From positions 1-16,780 of the forward strand of contig CAMGRE010000027.1 in NCBI GenBank assembly GCA_946061355.1: DNA of 16,780 nt, given 5' to 3'. Below are positions 6,433-13,565 of the stretch, piece after piece. The translations under genes were made by a program, and so were the position numbers. Origin of the DNA: an uncultured bacterium. Its GTDB lineage: Bacteria; Bacillota; Clostridia; Lachnospirales; Lachnospiraceae. Under the pieces are notes generated by a model that was given only the letters and a program-made list of their open reading frames with translations, was not told the origin of the DNA and did not search any database. How positions within the stretch are numbered: position 1 is the first letter of the stretch; every line of letters begins with the position of its first letter.

Positions 6433-8768
6433 ACTGACTTTCTTCGCATTCTCTTTGCCTGATATAGCAATCTGTCCGCCTCTTCCAGTTCCCGCGAAAC
6501 TTTCATATCATTTTCATACACAAACTCTTTCATTCCGATCGAGCATTCGACCAGATATGGTTTTCCGGAAGTCCTGTTATGTTCTTCCAGATATGCCTTG
6601 ATCCTCTGAGGCAGCGCCTGCCCGTCTATCCCGGCCGCAGCAGGCAGCACCGCAACGAACTCATCGCCGCCGATCCTTGCGATCAAAGCAGCCTTACCAA
6701 GACATTCCTGCAATGCAGCAGCTACAGTGTAGATCGCATAATCCCCCTCCACATGTCCGAAATTGTCATTGATCTCTTTCAGATGATCCAGATCAGCAAA
6801 GATCATATATGCAGTCTGACCTTCTCTCTCCTCTGCATCTTTCAGCATGGATTCCACAAGGCCTCTTCTGTTCTGCAGTCCGGTCAGATCATCCAGGCAG
6901 GAAACATACTGCAGAACCTGATTATTCTTCTGCAGTTCTGCCATGGCATCTTCCAGCCTGCGCTTAGACTCATATTCTTTCTTATTCATCTCCAGGAAAT
7001 GAAGGCCGGTTGCCAGATGAAGGCTGACGACATACGCATCGGATATTTTGTCATCTCCGATCTCACACATTAATGTACCATACTGCACATCCTGATCAAA
7101 CAGTGTGAAGGTCACAAAGGTATGACCTTTCCCCTCCAGAAAAGATGACATTCCTTTCTCTTTGGTAATAGCCGGCCTTTCTTCTGCGTTATAAGCAACA
7201 ACAACGCCCGCTTTCTTCTTTGCCGCCATAAATACAGTTTCCGGAAAGACAACACACCCCTTCTCATCAAAAGGGATCGGCTTCTCAAACAGGAGCAGGA
7301 ATGCATCCTCGATACCGAGACGCTTCAGTTCACCCATTGCCCGCTCATATGTTTCCTTTTCCCGATATCCGCCTCCCATGACCTTTCTCAGATAATGAGG
7401 TCCGACCCACGCATTCCTACAATATTCGATCTCCAGATCGCCCCACTCCGTGCACAGGGCACTCAGGATATATTCCTGTAACGCCTCCATCATACGTACT
7501 ATCTGTAAGCGCTTCTCATGGTCTGGCCCAATCGTCACCAGTTCAAGCATAAAACAGTTGATCTCGTTTGCGATCTCTCTTGGCGCAACGAGCCTCCACA
7601 TTTCTCTCTGCAGCACTCCCGCCAGCATATGCTGAACAGCAGCGACATGTGTATTGATCTCCAAGGCATCCGTCCGGAAAAACACCTCATCGATAACATA
7701 TGTGACAATTCGTTCAATAATAGCGGAATACTCTCTCCGGATCTCTTCATTTTCCTCATTCAACATCGTTCTCTTCACGATGTACTCAGAGGTCTGAAGG
7801 ATCATTCTCTTTGCATTGGAGCGTTCCAGTCCATGAAGGAATCCCATACTTCCGGTCTTGCTGCAGCCGCAGCTCTCTCTCAGACACGGGTTGGCCGGAA
7901 CCCGCACTCCGCCGGGCTGTTTCCCACAGCAAAAGTCCACCGCTGCCATCAACGCCCTGTAACCGATATCATATCCGTTCTGACTCACTGTTGTGAGGGG
8001 CGGATCCATGCTGGAAGCCATCTTAAAATTATCGTATCCGGTTACTGCAATATCCTTGCCGACAACCAGCCCTTTCTTCCTGCATACGCGGTATACACAG
8101 GATGCCATATCATCATTGGCCGCACACACCGCCTCCGCATCAGGGTGACTGTCCAAAAATGCAGAAACCTCTTTATCCAGATACTGTGAGTAATCTCCCG
8201 TGAGGATCATATCCTCACTGACCGGCAGACCGTGCTGTTCCATGGCATCGAGATACGCCCTGCAGCGCTCCGAAGCGTCCCGATTGTCCAGAGGACCCCT
8301 GATATGCAGTATCTTGCGGTAATGATGCTTCTCAATCAGGTGATTCATGATCTGCATCACTCCCGAATAGTTGTCACTGATGATGTAACCGTTATTTTCG
8401 ACGTTCGATTCATCCTCCAGCACAATATGAGGAATTCCCCGATACCTCTCAAAGAAGTGTTCCTTCTCATCATCATTTAAAAAGACACACAGCGTTCCAT
8501 AGGCGATAATCACTGCATCCAGTCCGCCAAACAAAGCAAAGTCATATACCGAGTTAAACTGACGATCATAGTTCTCCTGCGAAGCAACATTGTTCATCGT
8601 CCGGTAAAAAGCATTACTCTGCGTTCCCAAAAACAACTGAAGATTTACCGGCATCTTCGCCGCCGCATCATAAATCCCGTGGAGGAGTTCCTTGGGATGT
8701 GCCGTATACACATTTCCCATGATCACTCCGATATTATATATCTTCTCATCCGCACTGCTTTTCTTCAT
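6417..8768 (-). CDS. LacI-type ligand-binding sensor fused to GGDEF diguanylate cyclase
   Basis: Residue numbers count from the alternative GTG start at 8771 (784 residues). Residues ~11-303 form a LacI/GalR-type periplasmic-binding-like domain (YNIGVIMGN, ANDDMASCVYRVCRKKG, VTGYDNF, RESCGC) but with no N-terminal DNA-binding helix-turn-helix, so it should sense a small molecule rather than bind DNA. Residues ~305-590 are helical then mixed and I do not recognise them. A coiled coil (~594-622) leads into the cyclase: DDLTGLQNRR at 627-636, metal-binding FADLD near 658-662 and an intact GGDEF at 701-705, predicting synthesis of cyclic di-GMP from two GTP. The RxxD inhibitory site expected just before GGDEF is absent (GKAA). 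No signal peptide or membrane helix is seen. The ATG at 8768 or the GTG at 8771 could start it; both have only a weak ribosome site. It follows the histidine kinase by 30 bases. Confidence 0.93.
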   Translation of the reverse strand: MKKSSADEKIYNIGVIMGNVYTAHPKELLHGIYDAAAKMPVNLQLFLGTQSNAFYRTMNNVASQENYDRQFNSVYDFALFGGLDAVIIAYGTLCVFLNDDEKEHFFERYRGIPHIVLEDESNVENNGYIISDNYSGVMQIMNHLIEKHHYRKILHIRGPLDNRDASERCRAYLDAMEQHGLPVSEDMILTGDYSQYLDKEVSAFLDSHPDAEAVCAANDDMASCVYRVCRKKGLVVGKDIAVTGYDNFKMASSMDPPLTTVSQNGYDIGYRALMAAVDFCCGKQPGGVRVPANPCLRESCGCSKTGSMGFLHGLERSNAKRMILQTSEYIVKRTMLNEENEEIRREYSAIIERIVTYVIDEVFFRTDALEINTHVAAVQHMLAGVLQREMWRLVAPREIANEINCFMLELVTIGPDHEKRLQIVRMMEALQEYILSALCTEWGDLEIEYCRNAWVGPHYLRKVMGGGYREKETYERAMGELKRLGIEDAFLLLFEKPIPFDEKGCVVFPETVFMAAKKKAGVVVAYNAEERPAITKEKGMSSFLEGKGHTFVTFTLFDQDVQYGTLMCEIGDDKISDAYVVSLHLATGLHFLEMNKKEYESKRRLEDAMAELQKNNQVLQYVSCLDDLTGLQNRRGLVESMLKDAEEREGQTAYMIFADLDHLKEINDNFGHVEGDYAIYTVAAALQECLGKAALIARIGGDEFVAVLPAAAGIDGQALPQRIKAYLEEHNRTSGKPYLVECSIGMKEFVYENDMKVSRELEEADRLLYQAKRMRRKSVKRPL

Positions 8769-8798
8769 CACCGCACCTACCGGTCAAAAATTGTAATA

Positions 8799-11219
8799 CT
8801 ATCCTATTATATCAAATATGACAACAGCTTTAAATAGGTCACCGTCAGAAAAAATTTGAAATTTTCCTTTTTGCAGTTCCGTGAGATTCTTGGCAATCGA
8901 CAATCCCAGGCCGCTTCCTTCCGTAGAACGCGCCACATCTCCCCTGATAAACCGTTCCGTCAGATCCTCCACATTCATGTTCAAAGGCTGGGCAGAAATA
9001 TTTTTTAATGACATCCTCACCTTTCTTGCGCCTTCCGCATCCGTAAAAGATTTTGCCTCCACATAAACTCTTGTATTTTCCATCGCATACTTGCAGGCAT
9101 TGTTAAAAAGGTTCTCCATCACTCTCCAGACTCTTCTGCTGTCCGCATAGATCAGAAGCGGTCCGTCATCAATATCCGTGATAATCTGCAGCCCTCTCTC
9201 CTCAAACTTTTCAACAAATTCTCCCACTGTCTGGTTCATCAGCTCCGTAAAATTGAGTTTGTCACACTGCAGTGTAATATTTCCCGAGGAGATGCGAGAC
9301 ACTTCCACCAGATCCTCCGTGAGCTGTTTTAATCTCTGTGACTTACTGTCAAGCACTTCCAGATACCCTTTTATCTTTTCGTTTTCAATCGGCTCCCGTT
9401 TGATCAGACCCACGTAATTCACGATCGAAGTGAGCGGCGTCTTGATATCATGAGATACATTTGTGATCAGATCCGCTTTCATTCGTTCATCTCTCATGCT
9501 GGTCTCCACCGCATTTCTGATCCCGTTGCCGATACTGTTCACCGCCTCCGCAAGGATCTTATTGTCACCGTGCATTCCGTTCACATTGATCTGATAATCC
9601 AGATTCCCTCCGCGGATATTCTTGATGCCTTCCAGTATTTTCCCTTTCACCTTACTGTCACGGTAACAAAGTCCTCCCACAACAAAATCAATGATCAGAA
9701 GCAATAAAAAACTCCAGTGACTCTTTGACGGCATCCTTCCCCCAATCGAGACAAGCCCGGCATTTACCATGAGAAATGCCAGATACGGGACCCATGTCCT
9801 GACCACATTGCGACTGTCGTCATAGATTCCCACCAAAAAGCTCTGGCACTTCTGAAGGAGTTTGCAGACCAGGAAATTCTTCCAGAAATAATCGGCTTTG
9901 ATTCTTCTGACCAGGCTCAGATAAAAGAACAGGATCACAAGATTCGATATCAGCACGCACAGGACAAGCACCGTAAACCGCTCCACCAGCTGTGTATCCA
10001 TATAATAAAACACTTGTGTGACGGAGGCCGCTGATATCAGTATCACTGCCGAGCATGCGATCAGCGCTACAACCCCCGCAATCTCATTAAACCATCTATC
10101 AAACCAGATCAGACATACTTCTTCCCTGTCCGCTTTCCTTCCGGAAAGCATTGTCAGCCAGATCAAGAGGCCCAGCGCAAGCAGCCCGCAGATTGTCCCG
10201 GATAATACCAACAGATATCCCGGCGCTGCAACCTGATAGGCATCCCGCGCTTTGGCGTAAGCATCCTGATAAGGGAACTGTGTGTCCACCCCAACCCAGA
10301 TCCTGGTATTATCCGGATAAGCATAATTAAACGCATTCCAGATTCCCCTGACACTTTCCTCCCGGATTGACGTATTCGTCTCATAAGAAAATGATGCCGG
10401 CGCAAAGCAGATATATCTTCCCAGCGCGGAAAAACTGTCCGTGATCTCCTGAACGGTCTTCCCTTTCATCTCCCGGTTGGAATAGATCGCCGTATTCTTA
10501 TCATTTTCCCGGATGATACAATATGCAAAATTGTGCTCCGCGGACCCGTAATAATTCTGATACTCTTTATAATTCCGATAATTCTCCCGCAACATATCAA
10601 GCGTATCCGTCAGATACCACATCATCTCATTCAGTTCTTCCACGCTCTCCACATGCGCAAGCAGAGACTGGCCGTCCACAGGGAGATAGCGTTCGACGGG
10701 CACCTGCACCCACTCAGTTTCCTCTTGAGTACCCTCCGACTCTCCCTCCTCCAAAAGCATTTCCTGTCCATGATTCTCCGCGATCATCTGTTCCACTTCA
10801 CTATAAGGGAACTCCTGGATGGAAATATCCGCCTGCGCCCACTTGATCAGATCTCCCAGATAATACCGGACGCTTGTGTCTGTCACGGGAAGCTCCTCAA
10901 AATGCCTTGCATACTGTTCAATATCAATCTCTTTCTTCTTATCAAACACCCCTTTTGTCTCAAACTGATCCCGGATCACACAGTACCTTACCGCATCATT
11001 CAGATCGTCATATAACATATCGTTAAACACATCGGAATCAATAAAGGCCGCGCTCTTAGAAAAAGGACTGATATAATAATGCGATACGGTTCCTCTGCTC
11101 TCCACATTGATCACCGCATTATTGGAAACAATTCCAATACACAATGATCCCAGTATGACAAAGAGCGTTTCCGCTATCACCAAAAATATTTTGATACCGT
11201 TTCCGTACCGCTTCCGCAT
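8799..11219 (-). CDS. Membrane sensor histidine kinase, six predicted helices
   Basis: This 806-residue kinase should autophosphorylate in response to an external signal and pass phosphate to the adjacent regulator. Predicted helices lie at about 11-33, 333-357, 379-400, 412-436, 476-494 and 501-519. An extracytoplasmic domain of ~300 residues sits between the first two, with a Glu-rich patch near 155-170. The kinase core has NVSHDIKTPLTS with phosphoacceptor His590, the N box ENLFNNACKY at 702-711 and the G2 box STEGSGLGLS near 765-774. The usual G1 DxGxG is missing: the equivalent stretch reads LKNISAQPLN followed by EDLTERFIRGD, a known variant in some Firmicutes kinases. The ATG at 11219 has GGGAGG eight bases upstream; a longer in-frame GTG start at 11273 would overlap the regulator and is less likely. 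The regulator ends 25 bases upstream. Confidence 0.93.
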   Translation of the reverse strand: MRKRYGNGIKIFLVIAETLFVILGSLCIGIVSNNAVINVESRGTVSHYYISPFSKSAAFIDSDVFNDMLYDDLNDAVRYCVIRDQFETKGVFDKKKEIDIEQYARHFEELPVTDTSVRYYLGDLIKWAQADISIQEFPYSEVEQMIAENHGQEMLLEEGESEGTQEETEWVQVPVERYLPVDGQSLLAHVESVEELNEMMWYLTDTLDMLRENYRNYKEYQNYYGSAEHNFAYCIIRENDKNTAIYSNREMKGKTVQEITDSFSALGRYICFAPASFSYETNTSIREESVRGIWNAFNYAYPDNTRIWVGVDTQFPYQDAYAKARDAYQVAAPGYLLVLSGTICGLLALGLLIWLTMLSGRKADREEVCLIWFDRWFNEIAGVVALIACSAVILISAASVTQVFYYMDTQLVERFTVLVLCVLISNLVILFFYLSLVRRIKADYFWKNFLVCKLLQKCQSFLVGIYDDSRNVVRTWVPYLAFLMVNAGLVSIGGRMPSKSHWSFLLLLIIDFVVGGLCYRDSKVKGKILEGIKNIRGGNLDYQINVNGMHGDNKILAEAVNSIGNGIRNAVETSMRDERMKADLITNVSHDIKTPLTSIVNYVGLIKREPIENEKIKGYLEVLDSKSQRLKQLTEDLVEVSRISSGNITLQCDKLNFTELMNQTVGEFVEKFEERGLQIITDIDDGPLLIYADSRRVWRVMENLFNNACKYAMENTRVYVEAKSFTDAEGARKVRMSLKNISAQPLNMNVEDLTERFIRGDVARSTEGSGLGLSIAKNLTELQKGKFQIFSDGDLFKAVVIFDIIG
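8806..8834 (-). promoter_or_regulatory. Possible internal promoter for the GGDEF gene
   Basis: Inside the 3' end of the kinase gene, the minus strand has TTTAAA (8834-8829) and a perfect TATAAT (8811-8806) separated by 17 bases. Transcription would start near 8799, about 30 bases before the cyclase ATG. The -35 matches only 4 of 6 bases, and the region is AT-rich, so chance occurrence is possible. Confidence 0.4.
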
Positions 11220-11244
11220 AATTTGCGCCTCCCGTTTTACGTCT

Positions 11245-11943
11245 CTACTGCTTATCAATCTTATACCCGACACCCCAGACCACTTTCAGATATCTGGGCT
11301 CTCTTGGATTGATCTCTATCTTCTCACGGATATGCCTGATATGGACTGCAACCGTATTATCCGCTCCGATTGCCTCCTCATTCCAGATACTCTCGTAAAT
11401 CTGATCAATCGAGAAAACTCTGCCCGGATTCTTCACCAGTAAAAGCAGAATATTGTACTCGATCGGCGTCAGTTTGACCGGCTCCCCGTCCACGTAAGTC
11501 TCCTTTGTGTCATCATTGATCACAAGCCCGCCGCTCTGATAAATATGATCACCTTCCGGCACACTGTTGATATTGCCGAGTTTCGTATATCTGCGCAGAT
11601 GCGAGTTGACTCTTGCCACCAGTTCAAGCGGATTAAAGGGTTTTGCCACATAATCGTCCGCTCCGATGTTAAGTCCCAGTATCTTATCCGCATCCTCAGT
11701 CTTCGCCGATAAAATGATGATCGGAATACTGTATTTCTCACGGATCTTGAGTGTCGCATGAATGCCGTCCAGTTTCGGCATCATCACATCAATAACGAGA
11801 AGCTGGATATCCTCTTTTTCCAGGACATTGATCGCTTCCTCACCGTCATACGCCTTAAATACCTGATACCCTTCCTGCACCAGATAGATCTCTATTGCAT
11901 CCACAATTGCTCTGTCGTCATCACATACAAGAATATTTGCCAT
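11245..11943 (-). CDS. OmpR/PhoB-family response regulator
   Basis: This 232-residue regulator pairs a receiver domain (1-~115) with an OmpR-type winged helix (~130-230). The receiver has the acidic pocket DDD at 8-10, phosphoacceptor Asp52 in VIDVMMPKLDG, Ser79 and Lys101 (AKPF). The DNA-binding part shows LTPIEYNILLLLVKNPGRVFS, the recognition-helix region TVAVHIRHIREKIE and the C-terminal VWGVGYKI hairpin, all typical. The start ATG at 11943 is preferred because MANILVCDDD is the normal family beginning and GAGGAG lies nine bases upstream; an in-frame ATG at 11982 would add 13 unconserved residues. It is first in a probable regulator-kinase-cyclase operon. Phosphorylation by the adjacent kinase is inferred from the pairing. 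Targets are unknown, though a direct repeat upstream suggests autoregulation. Confidence 0.96.
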   Translation of the reverse strand: MANILVCDDDRAIVDAIEIYLVQEGYQVFKAYDGEEAINVLEKEDIQLLVIDVMMPKLDGIHATLKIREKYSIPIIILSAKTEDADKILGLNIGADDYVAKPFNPLELVARVNSHLRRYTKLGNINSVPEGDHIYQSGGLVINDDTKETYVDGEPVKLTPIEYNILLLLVKNPGRVFSIDQIYESIWNEEAIGADNTVAVHIRHIREKIEINPREPRYLKVVWGVGYKIDKQ

Positions 11944-11968
11944 ATCACATCTCTCCTCTTCTGAAACG

Positions 11969-11974
11969 ATTGTA
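11969..11974 (-). promoter_or_regulatory. Probable -10 element for the response regulator operon
   Basis: TACAAT on the minus strand matches 5 of 6 consensus -10 bases, 25 bases upstream of the regulator ATG. No good -35 box lies 17 bases further upstream (GGGATC), which fits an activator-dependent promoter. The element sits partly within an 11-base palindrome TGTACCGTACA at 11971-11981. Confidence 0.45.
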
Positions 11975-12000
11975 CCGTACATTTTTTAAGGGATCCCGGC

Positions 12001-12023
12001 GGTTTTCTTTAAGGTTTTCTTAA
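12001..12023. repeat. Tandem direct repeat upstream of the response regulator promoter
   Basis: Plus strand reads GGTTTTCTTTAA then GGTTTTCTTAA, two nearly identical units of 12 and 11 bases end to end; on the minus strand they read TTAAGAAAACC and TTAAAGAAAACC. A period of about one helical turn is the usual arrangement of OmpR-family half-sites, and TTAAG-N5-type repeats resemble the CiaR site of streptococci. The repeat ends about 27 bases upstream of the candidate -10, overlapping where an activator would contact polymerase. Binding is inferred. Confidence 0.55.
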
Positions 12024-12024
12024 T

Positions 12025-12870
12025 TTAACCATTGAGGCTTAAAAACGCCCCCAGATTGCCGCGTTTCCCCTGACTGGCCCTGTGGGAAAACAGGATATCA
12101 GGATGGCAGCAGGTACAGATTTCCGCCATGCTGATATGATCCTCGCGGATGCCGGCGCGAAGCAGCACACGTCGGTTTGCTTCCCAAAGATCCAGTAGAT
12201 ATTTTCCGCCGCCGCGCGAAAGTAGCATCGGATCGTTCTCCCGAAGCCCAAACGCCTCCGTAAACTGTTCCGCCACATCCTCGCTGACCTCATAACAATT
12301 CTGGCAGATAGACGGTCCGACTGCGGCAAGGATATCTCCCGGATCGCTCCCGAACAATGTCTGCATTTTGAGAATGACCTCCTTCCCGATCATGCCGACC
12401 GTTCCCCGCCAGCCGGAATGGCACAGACCGATCGCCTTTCTCACGGGATCCACAAAATAAAGCGGCACACAGTCCGCAAAGAAGGCGCCGAGCGTGACAC
12501 CCGGCTCATTCGTCACAAACCCATCCACGTCTGTATAATCCCGCTCCTTTAAGATCCCTTTTCCGCCGTCCTTTTTGCCTACATATCTCACATTTGTAGT
12601 ATGTGTCTGATAGGTCAGGACGATCTGAGACACGTCACGTCCCATGACACCTGCGATCCGCCTGAAATTCTCATCCACATTCTCCTTTTTGTCACCGCGC
12701 GTATAACTTAAATTCATGGAGGAAAGACACCCCTCGCTGACTCCTCCGAACCGGGTGCTGAACAGGTGTGTCACCACCCCGCTTTTGTCAAATGCCGGAA
12801 AGGTGAGCCAGACTACTCCGTCTTTCTCATGAATCTCCATATTGCCGGATATGTTCAAATGCGTTTTCAT
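12025..12870 (-). CDS. pgeF: Purine nucleoside phosphorylase/laccase-family protein PgeF (YfiH)
   Basis: The family (DUF152, YfiH/LACC1) has been reported with purine nucleoside phosphorylase and adenosine deaminase activity, and as a cell-wall editing or polyphenol-oxidase-type enzyme. This 281-residue protein has the metal-site motifs: QTHTTNV (His90), FFADCVPLYF (Cys134) and CHSGWRGT (His151), plus VGPSIC and the C-terminal CTCCHPDILFSHR and RGNLGAF. The length is normal. The ATG at 12870 is supported by AGGAGGT eight bases upstream and overlaps the yraN end by 44 bases. Another in-frame ATG at 12840 lacks such a site. It is the last gene of the rbgA-to-pgeF cluster. No obvious terminator lies between it and the response regulator, so some read-through is possible. 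Confidence 0.95.
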   Translation of the reverse strand: MKTHLNISGNMEIHEKDGVVWLTFPAFDKSGVVTHLFSTRFGGVSEGCLSSMNLSYTRGDKKENVDENFRRIAGVMGRDVSQIVLTYQTHTTNVRYVGKKDGGKGILKERDYTDVDGFVTNEPGVTLGAFFADCVPLYFVDPVRKAIGLCHSGWRGTVGMIGKEVILKMQTLFGSDPGDILAAVGPSICQNCYEVSEDVAEQFTEAFGLRENDPMLLSRGGGKYLLDLWEANRRVLLRAGIREDHISMAEICTCCHPDILFSHRASQGKRGNLGAFLSLNG

Positions 12871-13204
12871 ACCAACGTACCTCCTGATTCTCAATCGCAA
12901 CCACATCATAGCGGAACGGCCTGTCATTTCCATAATGATGAAGATACCGGTAGTAATCCGCCGCCCTGCAGATTTTCTGCTGCTTCTGCAGAGTGACGGC
13001 ACTTTCCGGCGTCCCGCTTCGTTTATGCTTTCTGTATTTCACCTCAACAAAGACCAGATATCCTTTATGATACCCGATCAGATCAATCTCTCCCCTGCGG
13101 CTGTAGAAATTCCTCTCCACAATCCGCATTCCTCTTTTTTCCAGATAGGATAATGCATACTCCTCCATCTGCTTTCCGAGATCTCTTTTCGCTTTTTGCT
13201 CCAT
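12827..13204 (-). CDS. yraN: YraN/UPF0102 family endonuclease-fold protein
   Basis: A small protein with the restriction-endonuclease-like fold of the YraN family, whose function is not firmly known. The signature runs from LGKQMEEYALSYL through NFYSRRGEIDLIGY and VFVEVKYRK, giving the E..D..ExK pattern of the nuclease active site, and SGTPESAVTLQKQQKI follows. With the ATG at 13204 the protein is 125 residues, matching the family. An in-frame GTG at 13258 would add 18 residues. Neither start has a strong ribosome binding site, so translation may be coupled to the FlhB-like gene upstream. The last 44 bases overlap the start of pgeF in another frame. Confidence 0.9.
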   Translation of the reverse strand: MEQKAKRDLGKQMEEYALSYLEKRGMRIVERNFYSRRGEIDLIGYHKGYLVFVEVKYRKHKRSGTPESAVTLQKQQKICRAADYYRYLHHYGNDRPFRYDVVAIENQEVRWYENAFEHIRQYGDS

Positions 13205-13266
13205 CTGATTCTGTTCCGGTTCTCTGACTTTTCCTGCGGATATCCCCTTCCGCAGCACATCCCATC

Positions 13267-13548
13267 TTATTTCATCTTTGCCTTGATCTTATCCATGGCA
13301 TCCACAAATACAAGGATTTCCGCAACTGCCTCGTACAGTTCCGGCGGAATCGCATCTCCGATCTCCAGCCGTGACAGTGTATCTGCCAGCTTATCATCCT
13401 GATGAACCGGAACGGATGATTCCTTTGCCTTTTCAATGATCCGTTCCGCAACCGCTCCCCTTCCGGAAGCCACGACTCTCGGTGCATCCTCCTCAGGGTC
13501 ATACGAAAGCGCAACTGCCTGTTTTGGCTTATTCTCTCTGTCGCTCAT
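13267..13548 (-). CDS. Orphan FlhB C-terminal-domain protein (YlqH-like)
   Basis: This 93-residue protein resembles only the cytoplasmic C-terminal domain of the flagellar export switch FlhB (AVALSYDPEEDAPRVVASGRG; KESSVPVHQDDKLADTLSRLEIGD; IPPELYEAVAEIL). It has no membrane segment. The self-cleaving NPTH motif of full FlhB is replaced by KPKQ right before AVAL, so the protein corresponds to the fragment left after FlhB cleavage. A similar small gene, ylqH, follows ylqG near rnhB in Bacillus subtilis. It lies 17 bases after the FliK-like gene with an AAGGAG site, and the two are presumably partners, as FliK and FlhB are in flagellar export. Its role outside flagella is unknown. Confidence 0.9.
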   Translation of the reverse strand: MSDRENKPKQAVALSYDPEEDAPRVVASGRGAVAERIIEKAKESSVPVHQDDKLADTLSRLEIGDAIPPELYEAVAEILVFVDAMDKIKAKMK

Positions 13549-13565
13549 TCTCCCGCTCCTTACAC

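Noticed and set aside
7518..8189. 223-codon plus-strand open frame opposite the LacI-GGDEF gene
   Set aside because: The minus-strand frame has strong domain matches throughout; the plus frame is a low-plausibility shadow.
11220..11273. Longer histidine kinase start overlapping the regulator
   Set aside because: The extension reads through the regulator's last codons, and a GGGAGG site supports the ATG at 11219.
11985..12000. GGGATCCC palindrome near an A/T run as a terminator after pgeF
   Set aside because: The palindrome has no loop, and the minus strand is followed by an A run rather than T, so it does not form an intrinsic terminator for pgeF.
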